DNA of 64,000 nt, taken from contig CAJQUW010001649.1 in assembly GCA_907163375.1 (NCBI GenBank), forward strand, positions 1-64,000, written 5' to 3'. Below are positions 51,603 through 64,000 of the stretch, in pieces; positions within the stretch are counted from its first letter, which is position 1; each line of letters opens with the position of its first letter. The stretch is from Prostheceraeus crozeri. Taxonomy: Eukaryota > Platyhelminthes > Polycladida > Euryleptidae. Under the pieces are notes generated by a model that saw nothing but the letters and a program-made list of their open reading frames with translations, had not been told where the DNA came from and did no database searches. The position numbers were made by a program, and so were the translations under genes.

Positions 51603-53171
51603 ACTATAAGGAAAAATCGACATACGTGACCTAAAGATCGATGTTCCGACCATCATCTGTAGAGATTCCATAACATCAAAATCACGGGAAATTTACTATA
51701 GAAAGGTGATCACATTAATGATTTTGCTGATGTGGTGCAAAAATTGTCTTCTTTCTGCAATTATTTTGTGTTCAAGATAACCGACGACCTTATTTTGTTG
51801 TTTAATGTGACAGTTGAAGACTACATATAGTGAAGTGTTCCATTAGAATTTCTCAATCAATGAATGTTTTTGTGCTAAATCTTTTGGCACAAATGTGAGC
51901 ATCCAAGATCTTTACTTGAGAGGTGGTTCTAGGCTGCAAGCCATTATCAGTCAATCAAAGAATCATTTCACATCGCGCAATGAAAAACTGACAGCTTGAA
52001 TGAAAATGTGCTTTCAGTTTCACGCAACAGGAGATCGACCAACGTCCAATAATTAAGAGATTAATTCAATAATGTAATTCGCATAGATAATTTGTTAACT
52101 TTGATGAAATGCACAATAAATGACTAAGATAAATTTAGGCATATTCAAATACTACTTTCTAGTTTCTTGAGTTGCAGCACAACAGCAATAATGTACAATA
52201 GCGTCTCATTCAGAGGAGCAAAAATACCAGCCTAAATGGTCTACTGAACGTGAAAAAATCAACATTGTTTAAAAATATTTTTGCTGGCATTGGCTGATAG
52301 TTTCACATTTTTTCAGTGACATTTGGCTGGCAGAGTTAGCCCCCAAAGTTTCACCTCATGATTTACAGTGCAGTCACATATCTATTTGGAGGATCACTGA
52401 AGACGAAAAGTTTCACATGACTCTCGCAGTTATATATAGTTGCTCCACCAACCAAGCCCATTGCAATCTATGCATTTTTATGCACCATGGGGGAATATTG
52501 ACAACATCCGAGCAAGCGCTATTCTGAGTAAGACGCAAGAAGTGTCTATTTTATTCTCGTGTCACAAACGTAGTTTGAAGTTTAACTCTGGCATAAAGCA
52601 ATGCCGATACTAGATTCGTCTCTTATTCCCGGGGGAACCGATTTCTGTCTTCCAGATTTTTGTAGAACCGGTTCCGAAACAGTGCCGGGATACATTCCCA
52701 GTCCAGTTCCACTTACTGCTCAGGAATGTGTTTCAATGGAAATACAGACCAAACTTTGTGACAATTTTTATTCAGACCTTGTTATCATTTCATATATCTC
52801 TGTTAGCGTCAGCAAAAAAAGTTACTTAACTGACTATCATGGATCCCATTTGTCAAGCTACTGGTTTGAGAATAAATGCGTTGGTCTACATGTAAAACAG
52901 GAGATGTCAAAGAGTGCAACGGTTAAATTGATAGTTAAGAGTTCTCCAACTGCCGAGAGAAAGTGCAGCTTCATTTCATTGCAACACAAGCTTGATTGGC
53001 CTGATTAATGAATCGCGTGTGCCACTCAATTTTATGTTGGTTTCCTATTGTAACAGTGAAAGCAATTATTGCGTGCCATAGACTACTTTCCTATTATTTT
53101 ATCCACGGAGAAATGGATCAGAAAACTGTCTACAGACTTTCACTTTAGGTCAAGTCTGAGCGCATAGAGCA
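51603..53171. other. Non-coding region upstream of the lectin gene, with one doubtful ORF
   Basis: An open frame from 52601 to 53008 (MPILDSSLIPGGTDFCLPDF at its start, 135 residues) has no recognised domain and no signal peptide. It lies 160 bases upstream of the lectin start in the same direction and could be an exon or chance. A TATATATAG box is at about 52,432. Otherwise nothing is supported. Confidence 0.35.
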
Positions 53172-53882
53172 ATGAGTCCAACAACAATTTTCTTGACCTC
53201 AGCCGTTGTTTCTATTTTCGTTCAATTGACATTTGCTGATAAAGTTGATAGACAGTTTGATATCTACTCAGTAACAACCAAAAACCCAACTACTGGCACA
53301 ATCTTCTCGGGTGTTCACACTTTATCAGAATGCGCTGTCCTATGTGCAGCAAGCGGATCATGTACTGACTTTGCTTTGACCGCAGATAACGAATGCTACA
53401 TTCGTCCACCTACCACGTCATCATGGGCTTCAACGACGGTGACTACTCCTACAAAGCTTGCAATCCAACCGAGCGGAGGAGGTTCTCTCTGTTCCGCAAG
53501 CAATTATCCAATAATTTATGGCCTCAACCGATACAAACTTGTGCAATCTCCACCTAGAACATGGGCAACAGCTTTTGCTGATTGTAGAGCTTTGGGAGGA
53601 TATCTTGTTGAGTTCTCAACGAATGGCGAATTAAACTTCATGTACTCTCACCTTCGAAGCATTGCATATAATGGACTCTTTTGGACAGGGCTAGCGAAAG
53701 GTGGAGGATGGAGATGGCAAAAGTCTGGAGACGTTTTTGCCTTAACAGGGGCCTGGTTACCAGGGCAACCTGGTGCGTCTGAGGATAGAGGAGCTTTATT
53801 CTATATGACTACTGGAATTGGTTTCAACGATATGTTTGGTTCTCGGTCACTTGAATATATGTGTGAGTGTAGTTTTATATGA
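53172..53882 (+). CDS. Secreted PAN/apple plus C-type lectin-like protein
   Basis: 236 residues in one exon. Residues 1-22 form a signal peptide (TIFLTSAVVSIFVQLTFA). A PAN/apple-like module follows (about 28-95) with Cys at 54, 58, 64 and 75 (SECAVLC, GSCTDF, NECYI). The C-type lectin-like domain spans about 112-236: KLVQSPPRTWATAFADC, GYLVEF, FWTGLAKGG (WIGL-type motif), WLPGQPG at the site of the sugar-binding EPN/QPD tripeptide, and MCECSFI at the end. Cys138 probably pairs with Cys231; the second conserved disulphide of long CTLDs is incomplete. QPG instead of QPD/EPN and the lack of a WND motif leave calcium-dependent sugar binding uncertain. The expected place is extracellular, in immunity or adhesion. 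The ATG at 53172 is chosen because it begins the signal peptide. No canonical AATAAA is seen just downstream. Confidence 0.9.
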   Translation: MSPTTIFLTSAVVSIFVQLTFADKVDRQFDIYSVTTKNPTTGTIFSGVHTLSECAVLCAASGSCTDFALTADNECYIRPPTTSSWASTTVTTPTKLAIQPSGGGSLCSASNYPIIYGLNRYKLVQSPPRTWATAFADCRALGGYLVEFSTNGELNFMYSHLRSIAYNGLFWTGLAKGGGWRWQKSGDVFALTGAWLPGQPGASEDRGALFYMTTGIGFNDMFGSRSLEYMCECSFI

Positions 53883-56800
53883 AGATAGAAAAAAACTCAG
53901 AAAAAGAGACAAAAAAAGTCAAATAATATAAATGAATATTCTGATTCATTCAAGAGCCGATAATGAAAGCTGAAATACTCATAAATGTGCATTTTCCTTA
54001 TAGCCTACTATGAAAACTCTGCATGTAAAAACGTTCCTCAGCTGTAAAATGTTTCAACTTATAAGAATATACATGACAAAATGACTTCTGCTGTAGAATG
54101 CAACTAATTCTGACTAAGATGCGTTTATTTATATTATAAATAGATACGTTTGGCAAAAGATATTTTATCAACATCTGTGAGACTTTCGACCGTATGTGTC
54201 GTAAACTCATTCAACGCGTCGAAAAGCAAGGAGACCACCCACTCCGTGAGCTTTTTAAAATAAGACTCGAAAAGCGGACTCGATCTACCAGGATGTTTCA
54301 GCACCCTTGAGATGGCAATTGCGCTCGACGCCATGGACATGCTTTCTTACTACCTGCCAATGTTAAAACCTGTTGAAATGAACAGAATATACGTACAGAA
54401 TTCACAGAACTTTGATAAATGCATGAATAATCATTAATAAAGCTTATTTTGCGAACATCGCATCTACAGTTGTTTTAGAGACATGGATTATCTGCTGGTG
54501 TATGATAGAAAAGCAGAATTTGGCTACGCGAGCAGAAGAAGCGAAAATTACTACGAATTTGAGGGATTGGCATAAAAAATTCAAACCTCTTGGTCCTTGA
54601 TTTTGCTCTTGCTGCAGGCTCACCATGAAAACTGTAACCAACACCATTCAATCTACGGTATATCTTAAAGAAAATATTTTTGCACTCCAAAGAAATTCGA
54701 CTGCACAAGTTACGAGATATGTTGATTATTCGTTCATTTTCTTGCGAAAAGTATTCTCCAAAAATGTGATGCGCAGATTTCTGATGATAGGAAAAAACTT
54801 TGCAGTGGAACACTTTATTCGAGAATCTCTACTTGTATTTCAGGATTTTCAAAAACATATCTGCATTTTAATCTAGAATCTCAAAAATATTACTTTGTTA
54901 TTGTGCATGTATTTTAAAACTTCTGACTAATCATGTAGGTTATGCTATATTTGCATCTGTCTTAAAGAATCTTTTCTCGAAAATTGAGTAGGCCTACTAA
55001 ATTTAAAGCATGGAAACCATGCAAACTGTGCAAAGACTTAATCGATCAATTCAGGAGAATTCAGCTAGAAATTCGCCGAGTTTCACTAGAGATGTTGTTT
55101 AAGGTAAATACATAAAAAGGTGAAATATGTAACAGTAGCTCTTGGCCACAAAGCAGTCGCTGCATATTGATGGTTCAATAAAACAAAAGTATCAAAACTT
55201 TAACTATCAATTAATCATTCATACTGTGGAGCAACATGGAGTGCTTCAGAACTTCCAGACAATTGAGATACATCACTGACACTTGAAAGACAACTGAAAA
55301 TCGATCGGTATCGACTGGTATCGATGCATATTCAGAATTGAAATAAAATTATTCAAGTAGTAAATCGTTATAAATCAGATATTATAAAATACAGCATGAT
55401 TCCTAAATGATTCGTCATTGTTGTGCTAAAATGGTCACATGCCTTCTGACGTCATTTTCGAATACAAAAACATGATAATAAGGTATGTGCATGGAACGCA
55501 ACTAAATTTCGTGCATGAAACCTGAAATAACTTTGTTTCAAAAATAACTGGTTTGACTTGTGTACACGGCAAAATTACATTATATAGAACTAAGTGCCTT
55601 CACTGAAAATATGAAAGTAAATAGATTACCCTAATGCCTACCCTGCTTTGATAAAAACCTTAAATCGTTTAATGTGCTTTTGTGGCATACATTGGTGATT
55701 ATGATACGAATTGCACTCATATTGAAAAGTGGTGCAATGCACTGATCGGATGATTACTATCATTGATAAAAATTAGGTAAAGTGGCAAAATTAGGACCTT
55801 TATTAGGAACACTTTTCAGAATCTGTCATAAATTTAATTTTCCAATTGGAGAAGTCCAACGTTTTCTTGGCAAAAGTTTGCAAATGCGCTGAAAATGAAA
55901 ATTTAGGTCACACGCTCGTTTCAGAAGGACCCCGACACAAAAATGCGATAAGTAGGCCTACTCCCAGTATCGCACATTCCACCAGGAATTGCCCATTGTA
56001 TGTGAAAATGCATCACATTTCTGTTCTGCTAAAAATCCTGAGTTGCATACTACCAGTGAAAATGGAAAATGTTCTTTTTTGTGGCGCTGAGTGGGAAATT
56101 GCTTCTTAGAATTACATCAGATCTAATGTAGATCCAACAAATGTTGGTGATAAAATAGGAATACTAACCACTTTTAGAGGACATAAAAGTATCGATTCTG
56201 AGGAAGTGTCAATTCTGAATTTATGTCCGATAGAAGTGGATATTATTGGCATCCTAACCCAATGGTATTCTTCCGGAATTGAATTTCAATACAATTCACG
56301 CACCGGACAATAATGCTAGCCAAGATGTTAGTGTCCACTGCTTGATCTAGAGATCGACATGATTTTCATCTTCATTGGGTTAGACTAACCGCGTCTTAGA
56401 CCATTGCCCTCCCTGTATCGCACAACAATAAGTTATTTACAAGTGTAACCATGGCTCTGAAGCGCATTTAGATCCAAAGTGATTCTCTCTCCATCCAGTC
56501 CTTTATTCCTAATGTATTGCTCCTCATCACGAACAGCATATAATTCACGGTACAGCATAGCACTTAGTGTGTGCCTAATTGGAACCAATAAGGGTGATTG
56601 TCTTTTGACAGGTGTCTGAGTGTCATCCGTTCCATCATTTGGAATGAAAGACCAAATAGGTCATAATTCAACTTTAAGAAGGTTTTATCAAAACACTGAT
56701 TTTGTTTTGATTGAACTTGATTGAAGATTAGCACACAGAAAATTTAATATGCAGAATTCCTTTGTTTCCGCAATTCGCATGATAAATTCTATATATTCCT

Positions 56801-59260
56801 TTTATGTGCGACTAGCCTACAACTGTTTGAGGTTTTTACATTTCTGGGTCTAAAATATTTGTCTGAAAAAGTAGTGCTACGTGCAAATGCTCGCGTGCTT
56901 GTACATCATCAAGCTCAAAATGTACAATGCAAATCATAAAGTCCCATTTAAGTTCCAAACTGAATACTAAATGATAGAGTACTAAAATTACCGAACTTAA
57001 ATTCCTACTAAACTGCTTATTAAGCACGAATTGAGTAAAAACATGATGAAATTTCAACGTAAATAAATTATCCAGTCAATCTTGATTTGAGAATATTGAA
57101 GAAATGCATGTAGCCTATGTTATCAAGACAATTATGCATACTTGAAAAATTCGAAACGCTGATTTGAATAGCACATTAAAAAAACCTAACTGTGTTTGAT
57201 GTAATATTCGTTTTTTTTCTATGACTCTTCCGAGCAACTAAAAGTAGTTTCATTTGGTTTCAATGATTGAGATGAAGTCTGGCGCTCTGAACAATGCACG
57301 GAAATGTAGCGTTTGCACATTCTCAGCGTGGACAAGTTGTGATTATGTCAAGCAAGTGAATTGTTATTTTTGCAATCGCAAGTGGTAAGGTGCAAGTTAT
57401 AGCAATCATAATACTTTCAAAGACATATGACATATGAATTTTAAGTTAATTGTTTTAGTTTTCACTAATGATAGGCCTACTATTAACACTTCACAACAAA
57501 TGACTATTTTATTCCTTCTCTGTTTATAGTTCATTCCTTATAAGACTGATAATTGCTTTTTCCCTACTGCACGAACAGGAATGATGTAGCAATAAATCAT
57601 TAGCATCCTGTACTTCACACGCTATGAAAAAATTTCTAAAACCTAGCAACAAAAGATCATCCTGATATCACTGATCAGACAATGAAGATATTACTTTTCT
57701 GTACAATTTGTCTCCCCAAGTCTGCTTGACCACAATGAGGCCATCCATTAACTTGCACAAACAATGCTCAACATAAGAGTCAAGCTAAAGTTGAGATTAA
57801 GGTAAAAGTTCAAACTTTGCTTTCACTGCAAGATTATTTTGCAAAAACACTTCAATTTATGTAAATTTCTTTTAACAATATTTCATCATTGACTTATGCA
57901 CAGTAAATAAGTTTATAATACGTGTATTTAGATTACTAATACTAAAGATACCAAAGAAATTACTGATATTACTAAAGAATAATCAGATAAAAATATCAAG
58001 ACATTGGATCAAATATGCTGAACAGCATAACGTGTTTTGGGTTATTTAATTACATTTTTGACAAAGTAGTTTATCTTAAAAAATGTGGGACTGACGCGAA
58101 TAAATGTCACACTAATGAGCTCAATAAAGGTCACTGAGTAGCTTGGTAGCTTTTATGAGCGAATATTTCTGTATACTATAAGACTATGAAACTATGTACT
58201 GTGTAATGTATATTTTGTGATAAGCATTTGAGTATGTATCAATATGCAATCGTATAATATACAAGTATACATGTATGTAGGCCTACTGTATGTGCTCATT
58301 CATTCAGTCATTTATTGTTTATTTGCATATTTACTGATATACTTATTCATTATTTAATTGCAAATAAGTGCAGCTATTCACAATAGGTGAATATTTTAGT
58401 GGAGTTGTCATAAACCAATGAATGAGTAAACCAGTAGCCCATTCAAAAATTGAAATTTCACAATTGGCTATTTTTTGATGATTTGCATGCAATTTCTTCA
58501 GACACTCTTCAGAAAATGTTCAGGATTTGAAAGTCAAAATTTTGTGATGCCATTCATATTTCTGCAATCTGACGTTTGTAAATCGTAATTAATTTTCTAA
58601 ACATTGAATATTTATGTTTGCTAATGATGATTCTATTCTAAAAGAGTAAACGTGATATTAGAAAGAAACTTGTATTTGATTTCGATGTGTGCACATCTGT
58701 CACTGATATCTTTGCTATATAGTGCTATGATATCTGTTTAATAGGGATCTTGAATTTTGGAAGCATATGTAATTATAACTTTGCTTTCCCTTCCATGCTT
58801 GTAATTCATTATTAGCTTGAAAATGAACACAACAGAATCTAAAGTGTAGAGCGAATAACCGAAACATTTTACCATCAAGTGGTGGAGTTGAATAACACAA
58901 ACGATCTAACTTAAGAGGAAAAACGACAACTGAGAGATCATTTCATGACTACAGTCAGCTGAACAATGATGCAAATTTCAATCAAGCATGTTAAGAAAAT
59001 GAACTAAGGCCACTCACTATTCACAAACATCAAATTGCGAAAGGACTAAAACAACATAAAAAGGATTTGAATTGTTCCTGTCAGATATTTTAGATCTTGA
59101 AATACAAGAAAATGAAAAGTTAATAGGCCTATGTGCATTAAAGGTGTGCAATCGGGCCACGAATATGAAAACATCAGATTGAAAATACATTAACGTAATG
59201 GATTGGTTTAGGCTTGATAAAAATTTGTGACTACCTGGAGTGCATAAAATAGCTTGTTAT
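53883..59260. other. Long non-coding region
   Basis: I see no gene with family support. Leftward frames at 54134-54340 (68 residues, MSMASSAIAISRVLKHPGRS at the start) and 54475-54813 have no recognised domain. TAGGCCTA occurs at about 54.99, 55.95, 57.47, 58.28 and 59.13 kb. Otherwise AT-rich spacer. Confidence 0.45.
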
Positions 59261-60523
<1,263 letters not shown>

Positions 60524-60699
60524 TCAGAAGACCCCGTGATCCTAACTCCGACAAATGTAGACGCACACACCCCACGGATCGGCAAAGGAAAACAGCAATT
60601 TGTGGAAGACCGGTTTCGCTCTATTGGCTTTATCAATTCCACACACTGTAATCAATCGGAAAAGGTCGTCACACAAAAGTCAAACGTACCTAAGCATGC

Positions 60700-60860
60700 A
60701 ACCCAAAACATGCATCGGTTAATCATAAAGCATGCAAAAAGAGTTAACATGCAACGGTAAGTCATAAGGCATGCAAAGACAGTCAACATGCAAAATAAAC
60801 ACATGCAAATAAGAATAATACTGTCATGTAAAAATCGAAACACATAAAGCATGCTAAGGT
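60700..60860. repeat. Cluster of CATGCAA words
   Basis: About ten CATGC words (AGCATGCAACCC, AACATGCATCGG, AGCATGCAAAAAG, AACATGCAACGG and so on) fall in 160 bases with irregular spacing near 15-35. It lies in the 3' flank of the GIY-YIG retroelement tail. Confidence 0.6.
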
Positions 60861-60959
60861 AGCACAACATGAAACTAAAAATTGATATGTGCTCTACAAG
60901 ATTAATAAGTTAAATAAGGACAAAATAAAGTAAAGTAATAAAGGTGCACATACACAAAC

Positions 60960-62051
<1,092 letters not shown>

Positions 62052-63154
62052 CTAGAGGGGCCAGGACCAGGACAGCGCGTCAGCCCAAACATTGTCCTTA
62101 CCCTTTACATGACAAATTCGAAGATCAAACTCCTGAATAGTTAGACTCCATGAAAGGAGACGGCGTTTATTGAACTTCATTTTATTCAGGAAGACTAAAT
62201 GATTGTGGTCAGTACACACTACAACTTGTTCTACCGAAGATGAAATAAATACCTCGAAATGCTTAACTGCTGTCAATAACATAGAAGTCTCTTTTTATAT
62301 GGTAGAATAATTCACTTGATGTTTGTCGAATTTTTTTAGAGTAGTAGGCTACTGGAAATGGAGTACTGTCAGTTTCTTGTATCAGCACAGCCCCTACTCC
62401 TACATCGCTAGCGTCAGTTATTATTTGAAATGGTTTGTCCCACGCCGGTGCTTTTAGCACAGGGGGGATTGTACATCATAATTTTCAACTTATCAGAAGC
62501 GTTTTAACACTCTCTATCTCAGATAAAGTGCGACCTTTGTCTTAGCAGATTTGTAAGAGGTACGGCAATGGTTGCGAAATCGGGTAAAATATGATATAGT
62601 ATCCTAACATACCTAGAAATCGCATGACTCCCTTGTCTGAAGGAGGTGGGAACTCTTTCATGTGGTTTATATGACTTTGAAGTGGTCTCACATTTCCGTG
62701 CCCTACGACATGCCCTAAGTAGACCACATCCGCCAGGCAAAAAAACGCTTTTAGTTAGGTTCACAGTGAGGTTGTATCTTCGGAGCCTTTCAAACAATTT
62801 TCTAAGTGTCAGTTGGTGCTCATCCCACGTGTTGTTGTGAACAACTATGTCATCAACATAGGCAGGTGTGTTCTCAAGATCGCCTAACACCTTAGAAATC
62901 AGTATTTGGAATGTAGATTGCGATTTTCTCATGCCAAAGGGCATAACTTCATATTGAAATAATCCATCTGGAGATACAAAACCAGACATTTTCTTTGCTC
63001 GATCGGTTGACGGTATGCACCAGTAGCCCTTGAGTAAGTCGCACTTAGAAATATATTTAGCTTCGCCAATATTGTCTATACAGTTGTCTAGTCTTTTAGT
63101 CTTTAGTCCGTTTTGCTTACTGCGTTTAGATCCGTATCTTTTAAGCGGATACAT
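62052..63154 (-). mobile_element. Ty3/gypsy LTR retrotransposon fragment (fossil, broken)
   Basis: Read leftward: reverse transcriptase with SKCDLLKGYWCIPSTDRAKK, EVMPFGMRKSQSTFQILI and the catalytic AYVDDIVV (63154-62780), then RNase H parts with FQIITDASDVGVGAVLIQE and VCTDHNHLVFL (62460-62052). These are diagnostic of the Ty3/gypsy family. No gag, integrase or LTR is visible in the window. The fragment is broken in a few places and looks moderately old. Confidence 0.8.
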
Positions 63155-63432
63155 GCTTGATATCCAACCGATATCTGTTTCGTTGTTTTTTGACGGATAT
63201 CCGTGCTATCGGCTGTGCATTCTGGTTATCCACCTAACATCCCTTAGTTAACAATGGATATGTAACAATCGCGACTTCGATGTCAGTATGCTATCCCTAC
63301 GCTGTCATCTATCCGTTTCATAAAAAGTGGATCATCCTAAAATTTGACTAAATAAAACATAAGTATGATACAGAAAGCATTTTTCATGTTATTTCATGTC
63401 CCTAATATATTTAAATGTCCTTATATAATCTG

Positions 63433-63468
<36 letters not shown>
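63155..63468. other. Spacer with an (AAT)n microsatellite
   Basis: The words GGATA/GATATCC recur at 63.15-63.22 kb. A run of twelve AAT triplets at 63432-63467 is the probable 3' tail of the LINE that follows. Confidence 0.6.
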
Positions 63469-64000
63469 CTATATTTCAAATACTACATAGCGGTATTTGA
63501 CAAAAAACAAACTCGCAACAATTCAAGAAAATGGTGAAAATCTTACAAATGACTGACTGTACAATCTTGATTTACGACGTAAAGGAAGTAAAGCTCTAGA
63601 ATGTCTGGTGTTACAGGTTTCAGAGCGAATTTCAAAGAATTCGCTGAGAGGGTGTACTTCAATATTCTTGGAAACTTTCGTTATCAGTTTGATGCACGAT
63701 TCGTCCAGTCTATTCCTCAGAGGAAGAACATTTTTGATATTGGCCCATCTGGCGGCAAGGCGATCAATTCGTTCGATCTTAGCGAAGTATTTCATTGGCA
63801 AATCACATATCACTGGCCAGCAAAAATTCAAATGACACATTACGAGGCCGTTGTAGGCTCGCCAGATAACATTACAAGTATTACAATTCACTTTCAACCT
63901 TTTTACACAGGAAAGACTCCTACACATTTTTTTGTATAAGAAGTTGAATTGAACATCCCATTTCAAATCATCCGTGAAGTAAACCCCCAGGATCTTAACA
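63469..64000 (-). mobile_element. 3' end of a CR1/L2-like LINE, running off the window
   Basis: The leftward frame encodes KILGVYFTDDLKWDVQFNFL, VIWRAYNGLVMCHLNFCWPV, IDRLAARWANIKN and VHPLSEFFEIRSETCNTRHS, the thumb and C-terminal segment of CR1/L2/jockey-type reverse transcriptases. The stop is at 63523. The 3'UTR leads into an (ATT)n tail (63467-63432), like that of the LINE at 39.37 kb. The catalytic part lies beyond the window. Confidence 0.7.

Noticed and set aside
52601-53008. 135-residue ORF upstream of the lectin
   Set aside because: No domain, signal peptide or similarity recognised; not called as a gene, only mentioned in the spacer entry.
54134-54813. Leftward frames of 68 and 112 residues
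   Set aside because: No recognised domain, no convincing splice sites, and composition like the surrounding spacer.

Overview
The window reads as nuclear DNA of an animal, most likely a marine invertebrate. The evidence is AT-rich intergenic DNA, a spliced F-box/LRR gene, a secreted PAN plus C-type-lectin gene, and a very diverse load of transposable elements (RLE-type and APE-type LINEs, Penelope-like elements, Tc1/mariner, hAT, Crypton, tRNA-derived SINEs, Ty3/gypsy and Polinton-like remains). The palindromic octamer TAGGCCTA recurs in the non-repeat DNA. I cannot name the species, and nothing here looks bacterial.

Region by region. (1) 1-11.57 kb is a broken Polinton-like, PolB-bearing virus-like fossil that runs off the left edge. 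It has a fibre-like gene block, two different packaging-type ATPases, a protein-primed-type DNA polymerase B gene carrying a LAGLIDADG intein in its catalytic motif, and a leftward block of putative structural genes. A 232-bp LINE tail has inserted into it. (2) 11.6-20.4 kb is a graveyard of LINEs: an APE-type fragment, a nearly full-length restriction-like-endonuclease (RLE) LINE, a tRNA-derived SINE, and an RT/RNase H LINE. (3) 20.4-29.05 kb is a nest of inverted repeats: a MITE, a fold-back of GIY-YIG retroelement pieces invaded by a Tc1/mariner element with 233-bp terminal repeats, a young Penelope-like insertion made of a full copy and a head-to-head truncated copy, and a hAT derivative with a BED-type finger ORF. 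(4) 29.35-31.3 kb is the large last exon of a host F-box/LRR gene. (5) 31.3-39.4 kb is mostly plain non-coding DNA with a pair of SINEs, one inside a perfect-ended fold-back. (6) 39.4-45.2 kb holds a CR1/jockey-like LINE with an (ATT)n tail, a Crypton tyrosine-recombinase remnant and an RTE-like LINE tail. (7) 47.5-51.6 kb holds the most interesting object: a 4.05-kb unit with two nearly identical 1,113-bp terminal inverted repeats around one gene. That gene's acidic motifs match the PIN/FEN nuclease pattern and are followed by a cysteine-rich tail. (8) 53.17-53.88 kb is a single-exon secreted lectin. (9) 59.3-64 kb has two long GA tracts flanking a GIY-YIG retroelement tail, a Ty3/gypsy fossil and the 3' end of another (ATT)n-tailed LINE.

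Only two host genes are well supported (the F-box/LRR exon and the lectin); they show no functional link. Almost everything else is mobile DNA. The unit at 47.5-51.6 kb deserves most attention: its repeats, its subterminal CTAGCAAC sites and its single nuclease-like gene look like one recently active system that I cannot assign to a known transposon superfamily.
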